The position numbers and the translations under genes were made by a program. Shown here in pieces: positions 48,389 to 57,162 of a stretch of 64,000 bases of DNA. The notes under the pieces are model-generated. The model searched no databases. It worked only from the letters and a program-made list of their open reading frames with translations, and had not been told where the DNA came from. Numbering within the stretch: position 1 is the stretch's first letter; each line of letters starts with the position of its first letter. The stretch is taken from positions 62,001-126,000 of the forward strand of contig CALMYJ010000003.1 of assembly GCA_937873715.1 (NCBI GenBank). Reading direction: 5' to 3'. Origin of the DNA: an uncultured Chitinophagaceae bacterium (GTDB lineage Bacteria > Bacteroidota > Bacteroidia > Chitinophagales > Chitinophagaceae).

Positions 48389-49951
48389 ATGAACATTCCA
48401 AAAATACTGTGGGTTGACGATGAAATTGAAAGCCTTAATTCGCAAATCATGTTTCTCGAAAACAAAGGCTACCAGGTACAAACCAAAACCAATGGCTTTG
48501 ATGCAGTAGAATATGTAAAAAATAATATTGTAGATGTGGTGCTGATGGACGAAAGTATGCCGGGCATTACCGGGCTGCAAACCCTGCAACAGATTAAAGA
48601 AGTAAACAATAACCTGCCCGTAGTGCTTATTACCAAAAACGAAGCAGAAAACCTGATGGATGAAGCCATCGGATCACAAATAAGTGATTATCTCATTAAA
48701 CCGGTAAACCCCAACCAGGTATTACTAAGCCTGAAAAAACTAATTGATAATAAACGGCTGGTTGCCGAAAAAACCACATCAGCCTACCAGCAGGAATTCC
48801 GCTCCCTTTTTATGGCGCTCAGCGACAACCCCGATTACAATGGCTGGATGGATATTTATAAAAAATTAGTGTACTGGGAACTGGAGATGGAAAAGAGCGA
48901 CAGCCCCGAAATGCAGGAAGTACTGCAAACACAAAAAACAGAAGCCAATACCGATTTTTTTAAATTCATTTCAAAAAATTATGCCGCTTGGGTAAAGCCC
49001 AAAAGCACAGATGCTCCTGTAATGAGCAATACCCTGATGAAGTTTAAAGTGCTGCCACACCTCGAAAAAGGCACACCGCTTTTTTTTGTGCTGATAGATA
49101 ACCTGCGGTACGATCAATGGAAAACCATACAACCCATTTTTGCTGAAAGCTTCCGCATACAGGAAGAAGATACTTTTTACTCGATATTACCCACAGCTAC
49201 GCAATATGCCCGTAATGCCATTTTTGCCGGTATGCTGCCGGTGGATATTGAAAAACGCTTTCCGGTGCAATGGAAAAACGATGATGAAGAGGGCGGCAAA
49301 AACCTGCATGAAGAGGAGTTTTTGGCAGCACAGCTTAAAGCCGCAGGCAAGGCGGATATCAAATTTTCGTACACCAAAATCACCAATAATAACGACGGGC
49401 AAAAGCTGGTGGATAATATACACAACCTGTTGCAAAACGACCTGAATGTAATTGTGTACAATTTTGTAGATATGCTGAGCCATGCCCGTACCGAAATGGA
49501 AGTGCTGAAAGAATTGGCCGGCGATGAAGTAAGCTACCGCAGCATCACCCAAAGCTGGTTTGAACATTCGCCCCTGCACCAGGCTCTTAAAAAAATTGCT
49601 GATAAAAAAATAACCGTCATTGTAGGCACCGATCATGGCAGCGTAAGGGTAAAAAATCCGGCTCGTGTAGTTGGCGACAAGCAAACCACCGCCAACCTCC
49701 GCTACAAACACGGCCGCAACCTCAATTACGAGGCAAGAGATGTACTGGCTTTTAAAGACCCCCGTGAGGCGGCACTGCCTGTTCCTAATGTAAATTCAGC
49801 TTACATATTTGCTAAAGGCGATACCTTTTTATGCTACCCCAACAACTACAATCATTTTGTACACTACTACCGCAATACTTTCCAGCATGGCGGCATTAGC
49901 CTCGAGGAAATGATAGTGCCGGTAATCAGGATGGTAAGCAAAGCCATGTAA
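48389..49951 (+). CDS. porX: PorX-type response regulator with PglZ/alkaline-phosphatase-like domain
   Basis: PorX controls the type IX secretion system together with the kinase PorY and sigma factor SigP in Porphyromonas. In 520 residues: a receiver domain (about 1-125) with Asp10/Asp11, phospho-acceptor Asp54 (VLMDESMPG) and Lys in LIKPVNP; a helical linker; and the PglZ domain (about 210-515) with metal-site motifs LIDNLRYDQW, PTATQYARNAIFAG (Thr nucleophile position), FVDMLSHAR and GTDHGS. The domain order is exactly PorX. Its ATG is either 48386 or 48389 (adjacent codons); upstream in-frame ATG 48359 is less likely. Two T9SS-style cargo proteins in this window agree with a working T9SS. 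PorY is not in the window. Confidence 0.92.
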   Translation: MNIPKILWVDDEIESLNSQIMFLENKGYQVQTKTNGFDAVEYVKNNIVDVVLMDESMPGITGLQTLQQIKEVNNNLPVVLITKNEAENLMDEAIGSQISDYLIKPVNPNQVLLSLKKLIDNKRLVAEKTTSAYQQEFRSLFMALSDNPDYNGWMDIYKKLVYWELEMEKSDSPEMQEVLQTQKTEANTDFFKFISKNYAAWVKPKSTDAPVMSNTLMKFKVLPHLEKGTPLFFVLIDNLRYDQWKTIQPIFAESFRIQEEDTFYSILPTATQYARNAIFAGMLPVDIEKRFPVQWKNDDEEGGKNLHEEEFLAAQLKAAGKADIKFSYTKITNNNDGQKLVDNIHNLLQNDLNVIVYNFVDMLSHARTEMEVLKELAGDEVSYRSITQSWFEHSPLHQALKKIADKKITVIVGTDHGSVRVKNPARVVGDKQTTANLRYKHGRNLNYEARDVLAFKDPREAALPVPNVNSAYIFAKGDTFLCYPNNYNHFVHYYRNTFQHGGISLEEMIVPVIRMVSKAM

Positions 49952-50062
49952 TAAGGGCGTTAATCCACATGTGTGGAGAAACTTATTTTAATAATCTGTG
50001 AGATTAATTGAAGTTGCAATATCAAGATGCATTAAAAATCCGCAGGAGGCGAACAGGGGATT

Positions 50063-50332
50063 ATGAAATACACACAACACACTTTAGATAAGGTTGAACG
50101 AATTGCTGAAGAAAGCGGCTATGTGATTCGTTACGAAAGGGGTAATTTTCAAAGTGGCTACTGCATTTTGCAGTCTAAAAGAGTAATTGTACTCAATAAA
50201 TTTTTACAAACTGAGGGACGCATCAATACTATGGTAGAATTAATGCCCCAGTTGGATATTAATTTTGATGCCCTTACGCTTGAAAGCCAGAAGATGTATG
50301 ACGAGATTATGACTGTGGGGCATGAAAAATAA
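50063..50332 (+). CDS. Conserved small protein of unknown function
   Basis: An 89-residue cytoplasmic protein (MKYTQHTLDKVERIAEESGY at the start) with no membrane segment. It has a mixed alpha/beta look: two helices around a central strand pair (YVIRYERGNFQSGYCIL, KRVIVLNKFL). I believe similar short proteins occur widely in Bacteroidota, but I cannot name the family. An AGGAGG sits 13 nt upstream of the ATG, far for a Shine-Dalgarno site. A hairpin follows. Confidence 0.75.
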   Translation: MKYTQHTLDKVERIAEESGYVIRYERGNFQSGYCILQSKRVIVLNKFLQTEGRINTMVELMPQLDINFDALTLESQKMYDEIMTVGHEK

Positions 50333-50359
50333 GTGTATTCCCGCTTTAATATAACTATG

Positions 50360-50383
50360 AAGGGGCGCTGTAAAGTGCCCCTT
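50360..50383. terminator. Hairpin after the small conserved gene
   Basis: AAGGGGCGCT and AGTGCCCCTT (one G-U) form a 10-bp stem with a 4-nt loop. Only three T follow, so termination is likely but weak, or the hairpin protects the 3' end. Confidence 0.5.
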
Positions 50384-50430
50384 TATAATACATGCAACCT
50401 CCTTATTTTTGACGCACATTTTTATGGCTC

Positions 50431-51210
50431 ATGCATTGCCCCCCATTAACCATAACATTCCTTGGCACCGGCACCAGCACCGGCGTACCGATGATAGCCT
50501 GCGACTGCCCGGTATGCACTTCCACCAATAAAAAAGATAAACGCCTGCGCAGCAGCGTACTGGTACAAAGTGCCTACACCAGTTTTGTTATTGATACCAC
50601 ACCAGACTTCAGGTACCAGTGCCTCCGTACCGGCATTAAAAAATTAGATGCCGTATTATACACCCATCCGCATAAAGATCATGTAGCCGGGCTGGATGAT
50701 GTAAAAGCATTCAACTTTTTTACAGGCCAGGCCATGCAGGTATATGCCAACTCCTTAACCACCGAAGCGCTGATGAGGGAATTTGCCTATGTATTTGCCG
50801 ACAAAAAATACCCGGGCATACCCGAAATTGTGTTAAACACCATCGATACCACACCCTTTATGATAGGGGATATACCGGTTACGCCTGTACTGGTATGGCA
50901 CCTTAAAATGCCGGTATTTGGTTTTCGCTTTGGCCAGTTCACTTACATTACCGATGCCAACCGTATTGATGCTGCCGAAAAAGAAAAAATTAAGGGCAGC
51001 CATACTATGGTGGTAAATGCCCTGCGGCATAAAGCACACCTATCCCACTATTCGGTTGATGAAGCCATTGCCCTGGTGCAGGAATTGCAGGTGCCCAATG
51101 CCTATTTTACCCATATCAGCCACCAGCTTGGCCTCTATGCAAATATCAATGCCACACTACCAGCCGGTATCCAATTGGCTTACGACGGGCTGCAGCTCCA
51201 TTTTGATTAA
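50431..51210 (+). CDS. MBL-fold metallohydrolase, PhnP-like phosphodiesterase
   Basis: A metallo-beta-lactamase-fold hydrolase of 259 residues. The metal motif H-x-H-x-D-H is seen at 79-84 (THPHKDHVAG), and an N-terminal Cys trio (Cys24, Cys26, Cys29 in ACDCPVC) recalls the zinc-binding loop of PhnP. LGTGTSTGVP at 11-20 is the family start. PhnP hydrolyses 5-phosphoribosyl-1,2-cyclic phosphate; related proteins act on other cyclic phosphodiesters or lipoyl/octanoyl chemistry. No phn genes are nearby, so the substrate is open. The ATG of another frame 7 nt upstream is not used. Confidence 0.88.
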   Translation: MHCPPLTITFLGTGTSTGVPMIACDCPVCTSTNKKDKRLRSSVLVQSAYTSFVIDTTPDFRYQCLRTGIKKLDAVLYTHPHKDHVAGLDDVKAFNFFTGQAMQVYANSLTTEALMREFAYVFADKKYPGIPEIVLNTIDTTPFMIGDIPVTPVLVWHLKMPVFGFRFGQFTYITDANRIDAAEKEKIKGSHTMVVNALRHKAHLSHYSVDEAIALVQELQVPNAYFTHISHQLGLYANINATLPAGIQLAYDGLQLHFD

Positions 51211-51230
51211 TTAAACCGCTGACATTGGCA

Positions 51231-51275
51231 ACACCGTGAAAAAAACGGTGTACACTCCCGTGAAAAAACGGTAGT
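51231..51275. promoter_or_regulatory. Tandem CCGT-GA-rich-ACGG dyads
   Basis: ACACCGT-GAAAAAA-ACGGTGT (51231-51251, perfect 7-bp arms) and CCGT-GAAAAA-ACGG (51258-51271; with outer ACT/AGT pairs to 51275). The dyad centres are 23-24 bp apart, about two helical turns. They lie in the 160-bp gap before the HHH-domain gene. Confidence 0.45.
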
Positions 51276-51370
51276 ATAATACCCCGTTATAAACAAATTT
51301 TACTCCCTACGGGCACAGCACCCTGCAGGCTGGCCACCGCTTATTATACTAACAACAATAACAGCATTGT

Positions 51371-52318
51371 ATGTGGAAGGAATTTGTATCCGGCTACCTT
51401 AGCTTTAGTAAAAAAGAACGCACCGGTATAATAGCCCTGCTGGCACTCATTTTCCTGCTTACCGTTGCCCCGTTTTTTTATCCGCTTTTTACACAACAGG
51501 AGGCCGCAGATGCCTCAGCATTTCAACACGAAATTGCAACACTGGTTATTAAAGAAAAAACAACGAACCGCAAAACGGACATCCTGCATCCTTATCAATA
51601 TCCCGATAATGGCACCTATAAAAACAACCGGGCCACATTGTTTTATTTTGACCCCAATACCCTCGATAAAGCCGGGTGGCAAAAATTAGGACTTCGTGAA
51701 AAAACAATTGCCACTATTCAAAACTATATCAACAAAGGCGGCCGCTTTCGCCAGCCGGAAGACATACAAAAAATATGGGGTATGAGCCCTTATGATGCCA
51801 ACCGGCTGATTCCCTATATCAGGATAGCACAACAAAATGCCAAACAGGATTTCACCCATAAAAAACTGGATAAGCCGACTTATGAAAAGCCTGCTTATGA
51901 AAAGAAAGCCTATAGCCCCACGATGATTGATATTAATACCGCCGATACTGCCGCACTTATTAGTTTACCCGGCATTGGCAGCAAACTATCTCAACGCATT
52001 ATCAGCTTCAGGGAAAAGCTGGGAGGATTTTATACTGTTGACCAGGTTGCCGAAACTTTTGGACTGCCCGATTCAACTTTTCAAAAAATTAAATCAAGAC
52101 TTACCATTATAACCACTGGTATAAAAAAAATCAACATCAATACCGCCACGATAGATGAACTTAAAACGCACCCTTATATCCGCTACCCCATAGCCAATGC
52201 CATTATACAATACCGCACACAACATGGCAACTTTTCCAGCGTTAATGATACCAGGAAAATAATGTTGGTTACCGATGAACTGTTCAACAAAACAGCACCA
52301 TACCTCACTGTTGAATAA
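51371..52318 (+). CDS. Helix-hairpin-helix (ComEA-like) membrane-anchored protein
   Basis: A 315-residue protein with one N-terminal membrane helix (about 18-38) and at least three ComEA-type helix-hairpin-helix units in the exported part: around 90-140 (GRFRQPEDIQKIWGM), at about 187-247 (DINTADTAALISLPGIGSKLSQRII) and at about 250-313 (ININTATIDELKTHPYI). ComEA binds incoming DNA during natural transformation, but in Bacteroidota the multi-HHH type is common without a known role. The Thr/Tyr/Lys-rich linker at 160-180 has near-repeats (KPTYEKPAYEKKAY). Tandem dyads precede it. Confidence 0.88.
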   Translation: MWKEFVSGYLSFSKKERTGIIALLALIFLLTVAPFFYPLFTQQEAADASAFQHEIATLVIKEKTTNRKTDILHPYQYPDNGTYKNNRATLFYFDPNTLDKAGWQKLGLREKTIATIQNYINKGGRFRQPEDIQKIWGMSPYDANRLIPYIRIAQQNAKQDFTHKKLDKPTYEKPAYEKKAYSPTMIDINTADTAALISLPGIGSKLSQRIISFREKLGGFYTVDQVAETFGLPDSTFQKIKSRLTIITTGIKKININTATIDELKTHPYIRYPIANAIIQYRTQHGNFSSVNDTRKIMLVTDELFNKTAPYLTVE

Positions 52319-52326
52319 ATTCAAAA

Positions 52327-52344
52327 AACTAACAACTGTTAGTT
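52327..52344. promoter_or_regulatory. TetR-like operator upstream of the acyl-CoA dehydrogenase
   Basis: AACTAACA-AC-TGTTAGTT: perfect 8-bp arms with a 2-bp centre. It lies upstream of a -7-like box TAGCTTCG (52363-52370), so it overlaps the -33 region. TetR-family repressors of fatty-acid degradation often use operators of this shape. Confidence 0.5.
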
Positions 52345-52390
52345 AAATTGGCTAAAAAAAATTAGCTTCGTACAAATCGTTATACTTATT

Positions 52391-53533
52391 ATGGATTTTC
52401 ATCAAAATGAGCTTACGCAGCAGGTAGCACAAACCGCTAAGGATTTTGCCCAACAATACATCAAACCGCATGTGATGGAATGGGACGAAAGCCAGGAATT
52501 TCCTGTACAGGCATTTAAAGAAATGGGAAAACTGGGTTTGATGGGTGTATTGGTGCCTGAAGCGTACAACGGCTCCGGGCTAAGCTATTTTGAATACAGC
52601 GCCGTAATACAGGAAATTGCCAAAGTATGCGGCTCCATTGGCTTGTCGGTAGCAGCACACAATTCGCTTTGCTGCGGGCATATTGCACTATTTGGCAACG
52701 AAGCACAAAAACAACAATACCTCAGCAAACTGGCTACTGCCGAATACATCGGTGCCTGGGGGCTTACCGAACCCAATACAGGCAGCGATGCCGGAAATAT
52801 GAAAACAACCGCAGTAAAAGACGGCAACCACTGGATACTGAACGGTACCAAATGCTGGATTACGCATGGTAAAAGCGGGGATGTGGCCGTAGTGATTTGC
52901 CGCACCGGCGAGCCCCGTACAAAAGATAATTCCACGGCCTTTATTGTAGAGCGTGGCACACCGGGCTTTAGTGCTGGCAAAAAAGAAAATAAGCTGGGCA
53001 TGAGGGCCAGCGAAACAGCCGAAATGATTTTTGACAACTGCCGCATCCCTGATGCCAACCGCATGGGTGAAGTGGGCGAAGGATTTAAGCAGGCGATGAA
53101 AGTGCTTGACGGTGGCCGTCTTTCCATTGCAGCACTCAGTGTTGGTATTGCCAAAGGGGCATACGAAGCATCGGTGCAATATGCTAAAGAGCGCTACCAG
53201 TTTGATCAGCCCATTGCCAGCTTCCAGGGCATAAGTTTTAAACTGGCCGATATGGCTACCGAAATTGCCGCAGCCGAGCTCCTTTTACAAAAAGCCTGCG
53301 ATTTAAAAAATAAAGGACTGCCTGTAACCAAGGAAGCCGCTATGGCAAAATATTATGCCAGCGAAGTGGCTGTAAAAGTAAGTACCGAAGCCGTGCAAAT
53401 TTTTGGCGGCTACGGTTACACCAAAGATTTTCCGGTAGAAAAATTTTACAGGGACAGCAAGCTGTGTACTATCGGTGAAGGCACCAGCGAAATACAAAAA
53501 ATTGTAATCAGCCGCGAAGTACTGCGGGGATAG
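52391..53533 (+). CDS. Acyl-CoA dehydrogenase
   Basis: FAD enzyme that oxidises acyl-CoA to enoyl-CoA and passes electrons to ETF. In 380 residues: N-terminal helical domain, the FAD-binding signature GAWGLTEPNTGSDAG (about 118-133) and KCWITHGKSGD, a second signature GGYGYTKDFPVEKFYRDSK, and the catalytic Glu363 in IGEGTSEI, the position of short/medium-chain enzymes. The length is standard. It has a probable TetR-type operator upstream and ends with its stop codon directly against that of the convergent PPIase gene. Confidence 0.95.
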   Translation: MDFHQNELTQQVAQTAKDFAQQYIKPHVMEWDESQEFPVQAFKEMGKLGLMGVLVPEAYNGSGLSYFEYSAVIQEIAKVCGSIGLSVAAHNSLCCGHIALFGNEAQKQQYLSKLATAEYIGAWGLTEPNTGSDAGNMKTTAVKDGNHWILNGTKCWITHGKSGDVAVVICRTGEPRTKDNSTAFIVERGTPGFSAGKKENKLGMRASETAEMIFDNCRIPDANRMGEVGEGFKQAMKVLDGGRLSIAALSVGIAKGAYEASVQYAKERYQFDQPIASFQGISFKLADMATEIAAAELLLQKACDLKNKGLPVTKEAAMAKYYASEVAVKVSTEAVQIFGGYGYTKDFPVEKFYRDSKLCTIGEGTSEIQKIVISREVLRG

Positions 53534-55468
53534 TTATTTCAGCATTGATTTAAATACCGCCTCATTTACTTTTACCGGGTATTTTTTTTGCAATTCCTGC
53601 ACCCATTTTTCTTCGAGCAGGTTTTGATAATCGTTAATCACCAACCCACGGGCTTCGTTAAAGCTGCGTTGCTCACCTGCCGGGTATAGCTTGAGTATTT
53701 GTATAAAACTGGCTGTATTGTCGGCCTCATTGATAACCGGTGCAGTAATACTCCTTTCTTTTAAAACCGTACCGGCAGTTACCGGCAATTGTGCAAGTTC
53801 ATACCTTGCCGAATCTACCTGTATGGTGCCGTTGCTTTCATCGCTTATCGTTTGCCAGTTTTTCCCTTCACGCAATGCAGCGGCTGCAGCCTGTGCACTG
53901 CTGATATCGGCACAATTCAACAGCAGTACATCGGCACTTTCTGCCCACAGGTATTGTTGTTTGTGGGCGGTATAATACTGTTGTAATCCGGCGGAATCGG
54001 CAGCAGCTTTGCCCCACACTTTTTTCTCCATAATATCAAAGAGCATGTTACCTTCTTTAAACTCCTGCAACTGGTACCTAAAATCTTCGTTATACTCCTC
54101 TAAATGCTTACGGTAGTACTCCATAGATGCCGTGTGTATGTATTTCTGCAACAGGGCCGGGTTATCTTCACCCTTGTACACATCATGGTTGAGTTTATAG
54201 TCCTTTACAAAATGCAGCCAGTCGGCACCGGTTACAGTTGATTTTGCAAATGAAAAAATTACTTTCTTATCAATTGGGTAATGGCCCAATCCGTTGTTGG
54301 CTACTACACTATCGGCATACCTGTACAGCAGTTCATCTTTAATGAGTGGGTTTCTTTTATAGCCGGTAAGCTGCAGTACCTGCTTTGCAAAAGCTTCTTT
54401 AACTTTTTCAGAGCGGGGGTCTTTTAAAATCTGCTGGCGAAGGGCATAGCTAAAGTTTTCATCTTCTGCCCGGCTAACAGGGTAGGGTATCCGCTGCAGT
54501 CGTTTTACAATATGCCAGCCATGCCGGGTTAAAAATGGTTCGGTTATATCCCCGTCTGCCTGCAGGGCAAACACCGGCTTTTCAAATGAAGCATCGTACC
54601 GGCCGGTGCCAAATTCATTCAATTCGCCGCCATGCAGGTAGGTAAGTTTATCATCGCTGTAAATTTTTGCAGTTTCGGCAAAAGAGGCCCCTGCTTTCAG
54701 CAACGCATACACGGAATCAGCCACCCGTTTTACTGCTTTTATTTTTTCATCGCCTGCACCAGGTGGCAGTGCAAACAGCACCTGTGCCACTTTCCATTTC
54801 CCCACCGATTTTCTTTCGCCGGTATGCTTAAAAATATGCATAGCCGTTTTGGTACGGATGATGGCTGTAGCTTCTCCCGGCTTTAAATTGTATACGGCAT
54901 TCTCAATTTGATAGGGCAGCAGCATGGCAGTTATATAGCCCAGGTCTTTTGCCTGTACGGCCACAGCTTTTGCAGCGGCCTGGCTGGCAATAGCTTCATA
55001 ATTAGTATTGCCGGTTTTCAGCAGTTTTTGAACTTCTGTTAATGCCTGCCAGGCTTTTAATGAATCGGCAGGTGGGGCTTTGGATGCAACCGGTACTGAA
55101 AAATGATACAACTGTATATCTTTCTGGTAGCGCTGTATGGCTTCATCTACCAGCAGATCAATGCCTTTATCGTCGGCTAAATAACTATCCTCTACCTGGC
55201 TGCGGAAATTTTGCAGGTCATATTTCAACTGTTCGGTTGTATCCAGCCTTATGGCTTTTGCGGCCTGTACTTTAAGTTTGAACCGGGTGTACAGGTTGAG
55301 GTATTCCCTCAGGGCTTTTTCCTGGTCGTCGGCTGCTGTTTTGTTTTTATTATACGCTTTTAAAAATTCATCTTTACTCACTGCGTGGGTAGCGTAGGTA
55401 AACAATACCTGCGAAAAACTATACCTAATGCACAATACGAATAAGCAACTCAGCCAGATTTTTTTCAT
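53534..55468 (-). CDS. Periplasmic peptidyl-prolyl isomerase with two parvulin domains
   Basis: Outer-membrane protein chaperone of the SurA/PpiC type. The 644-residue protein has a signal peptide (about 1-19, ending in SFSQ), an N-terminal helical region (about 25-110), a first degenerate parvulin-like domain (about 115-220) and a second with VAQVLFAL, SYSDD-like IYSDDKLTYLHGGELNEFGTGR and GWHIVKRL (about 225-330), then a long C-terminal region. Such large two-domain forms are typical for Bacteroidota. Its stop codon abuts the stop of the acyl-CoA dehydrogenase gene, with no base between. Confidence 0.9.
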   Translation of the reverse strand: MKKIWLSCLFVLCIRYSFSQVLFTYATHAVSKDEFLKAYNKNKTAADDQEKALREYLNLYTRFKLKVQAAKAIRLDTTEQLKYDLQNFRSQVEDSYLADDKGIDLLVDEAIQRYQKDIQLYHFSVPVASKAPPADSLKAWQALTEVQKLLKTGNTNYEAIASQAAAKAVAVQAKDLGYITAMLLPYQIENAVYNLKPGEATAIIRTKTAMHIFKHTGERKSVGKWKVAQVLFALPPGAGDEKIKAVKRVADSVYALLKAGASFAETAKIYSDDKLTYLHGGELNEFGTGRYDASFEKPVFALQADGDITEPFLTRHGWHIVKRLQRIPYPVSRAEDENFSYALRQQILKDPRSEKVKEAFAKQVLQLTGYKRNPLIKDELLYRYADSVVANNGLGHYPIDKKVIFSFAKSTVTGADWLHFVKDYKLNHDVYKGEDNPALLQKYIHTASMEYYRKHLEEYNEDFRYQLQEFKEGNMLFDIMEKKVWGKAAADSAGLQQYYTAHKQQYLWAESADVLLLNCADISSAQAAAAALREGKNWQTISDESNGTIQVDSARYELAQLPVTAGTVLKERSITAPVINEADNTASFIQILKLYPAGEQRSFNEARGLVINDYQNLLEEKWVQELQKKYPVKVNEAVFKSMLK

Positions 55469-55547
55469 AATATGCTGTAAAGCCGTTTAAGGGTGTATGA
55501 AATATTCCAGGTAATGGTGAAACATAAAAAGCCCTGGCCCAATAACA

Positions 55548-57014
55548 TCAATCTGACTTAGCAGTTTTTAATTTTACCTGCAATAAATCGTCTATCTGCT
55601 GCCAGTTGAGTTTTTTGGCAATGATACGTTTTTCTTTGTCTAACAAAAATACCGTAGGCGTCATAATTACATCGTACAACTGCCTGAAGCTGGGTTTTTG
55701 TGCAGCCACACCGGCTTCTTCCATTTCTTTGGTTTGATACACATGCTGCCAGTGGGTAAGATTTTTTTCCTGTATAAATTTTTTCCAGTCGTCCATAATG
55801 CCTTTATCCTTTGTATCGCCTGAGAGTACAGCATAAATTTTCATGCCGTAGTTTTTCCAGCTTGCCTGGTATATGGAGTCTATACGGGGTATCTCTTCTT
55901 TACAGTGGCCGCAATGCGGATCCCAAAAACATACCAGCGTATATTCAGCATCCACACTATAAAGACTTAGGGGCCTGCCATTGATATCGAGCATGTCAAG
56001 GTCGGCTGCTTTGGCACCTACTAAGTTAGCCATCAGCATATATCCCCTGCGGTTAATCACTTCCATCTGCTTTTCGTTGAGCCAACTGGTAAGTCCTTTG
56101 CTGTGGTATTTTTCAAACAGGTGTACAAATATGGCATCTTGCCCCATATACTTGGGGTTGATGTATTCATCCGTTAACCAGTTGAGTAAAAACCGGTACA
56201 TTTCAGGGCAGCTACGGGCCAGCAGTATCTGGTAATCGGCTTCTTTAATAATGCTGTCCGGGTGTTGTACCATTACCTCCCGGTAATACTTTTCAAACTT
56301 GGGTAAAAAGAAAGGGGTACGCAAAATGCGTTCATCCATAAAGGTTACCCCATCCCAGTAATGCTTGCGGTAGTGGTAATAGTTTTCCAGCGAATCCTGT
56401 TTGGTTTTGGGAGCCGGGTGCAGCAGTGGGGCCTCCTTCATAGCACTCAATATGGCCGCCATCATCGAAGTGGGTTGATTTTTTATGATGCCTTCCCGGT
56501 AATCATTCAGTTCTTTATTGATGCGGTTGTAATTGGCTTCATGCAGGGCAGAATCTTGTTTGGTTTTTGCCTCGCTGTAAGCCCGGCGCTCTTTTTCCCA
56601 ATCCCTGCCCTTTACCGACATTTCTTTTTGATACTGCTGAAACAGTATATTTTCCTTTGAGCCGGTAACTACCGTTTTATTCAGCAAATCTGTAGTATCA
56701 ATACTGATGCTGATGTGTTGCTCCTTATCCACAAAAAAATCTACCAGCTTATCCTTGCCGGGTAATACTACAGCATAAATACCGCCTGGCAGTTTTTTCT
56801 TACCCTGGAATATGGCAATGCCTTTAGCACTTACAGCAGCCGAATCTTCCAGGTTCAGGTTTTTACCCATATGGTACACCAAAAAAGCAATGCCACTTTT
56901 ATACTGGGGAATATGTAGCGTAACCTTATAACCCGATGGCGCCGTGCCGGTAGTTTGCGCCAACAGCGGGGATACGAATACAGCAAATAAAACGGGTATA
57001 ATTATTTTTTTCAT
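55548..57014 (-). CDS. Exported TlpA-like thioredoxin-fold protein
   Basis: A periplasmic thiol-disulphide protein of 488 residues. Parts: signal peptide (about 1-20, ending in LLAQ), an N-terminal beta domain of the DUF4369 type (about 30-130), a long helical middle (DUF5106-like, about 135-330), and a TlpA/thioredoxin domain with DLDMLDINGRPLSLYS and the redox pair Cys368/Cys371 (DPHCGHCKEE), then the cis-Pro in MTPTVFLLD. Such proteins reduce or isomerise envelope proteins. An ATG 10 codons upstream is less likely because it puts 10 residues before the signal peptide. Confidence 0.9.
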   Translation of the reverse strand: MKKIIIPVLFAVFVSPLLAQTTGTAPSGYKVTLHIPQYKSGIAFLVYHMGKNLNLEDSAAVSAKGIAIFQGKKKLPGGIYAVVLPGKDKLVDFFVDKEQHISISIDTTDLLNKTVVTGSKENILFQQYQKEMSVKGRDWEKERRAYSEAKTKQDSALHEANYNRINKELNDYREGIIKNQPTSMMAAILSAMKEAPLLHPAPKTKQDSLENYYHYRKHYWDGVTFMDERILRTPFFLPKFEKYYREVMVQHPDSIIKEADYQILLARSCPEMYRFLLNWLTDEYINPKYMGQDAIFVHLFEKYHSKGLTSWLNEKQMEVINRRGYMLMANLVGAKAADLDMLDINGRPLSLYSVDAEYTLVCFWDPHCGHCKEEIPRIDSIYQASWKNYGMKIYAVLSGDTKDKGIMDDWKKFIQEKNLTHWQHVYQTKEMEEAGVAAQKPSFRQLYDVIMTPTVFLLDKEKRIIAKKLNWQQIDDLLQVKLKTAKSD

Positions 57015-57149
57015 ATTAGTACACTGAGTAACAAAAATATCCAAAATACCGGTTTTACCGGCAGAGGCTATAATAGCCTGTTAAAAATTACAAATCATTA
57101 ACAAGGCAATATAATCCGGTTTTTGCCATGCATTTGCTGGCAGGTGAAG

Positions 57150-57157
57150 TATTTTTG
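57150..57157 (+). promoter_or_regulatory. Promoter -7 box of rlmD
   Basis: TATTTTTG, an exact TAnnTTTG match. The GTG start at 57163 follows after 5 nt, so the transcript should be leaderless. Confidence 0.5.
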
Positions 57158-57162
57158 CCGCT

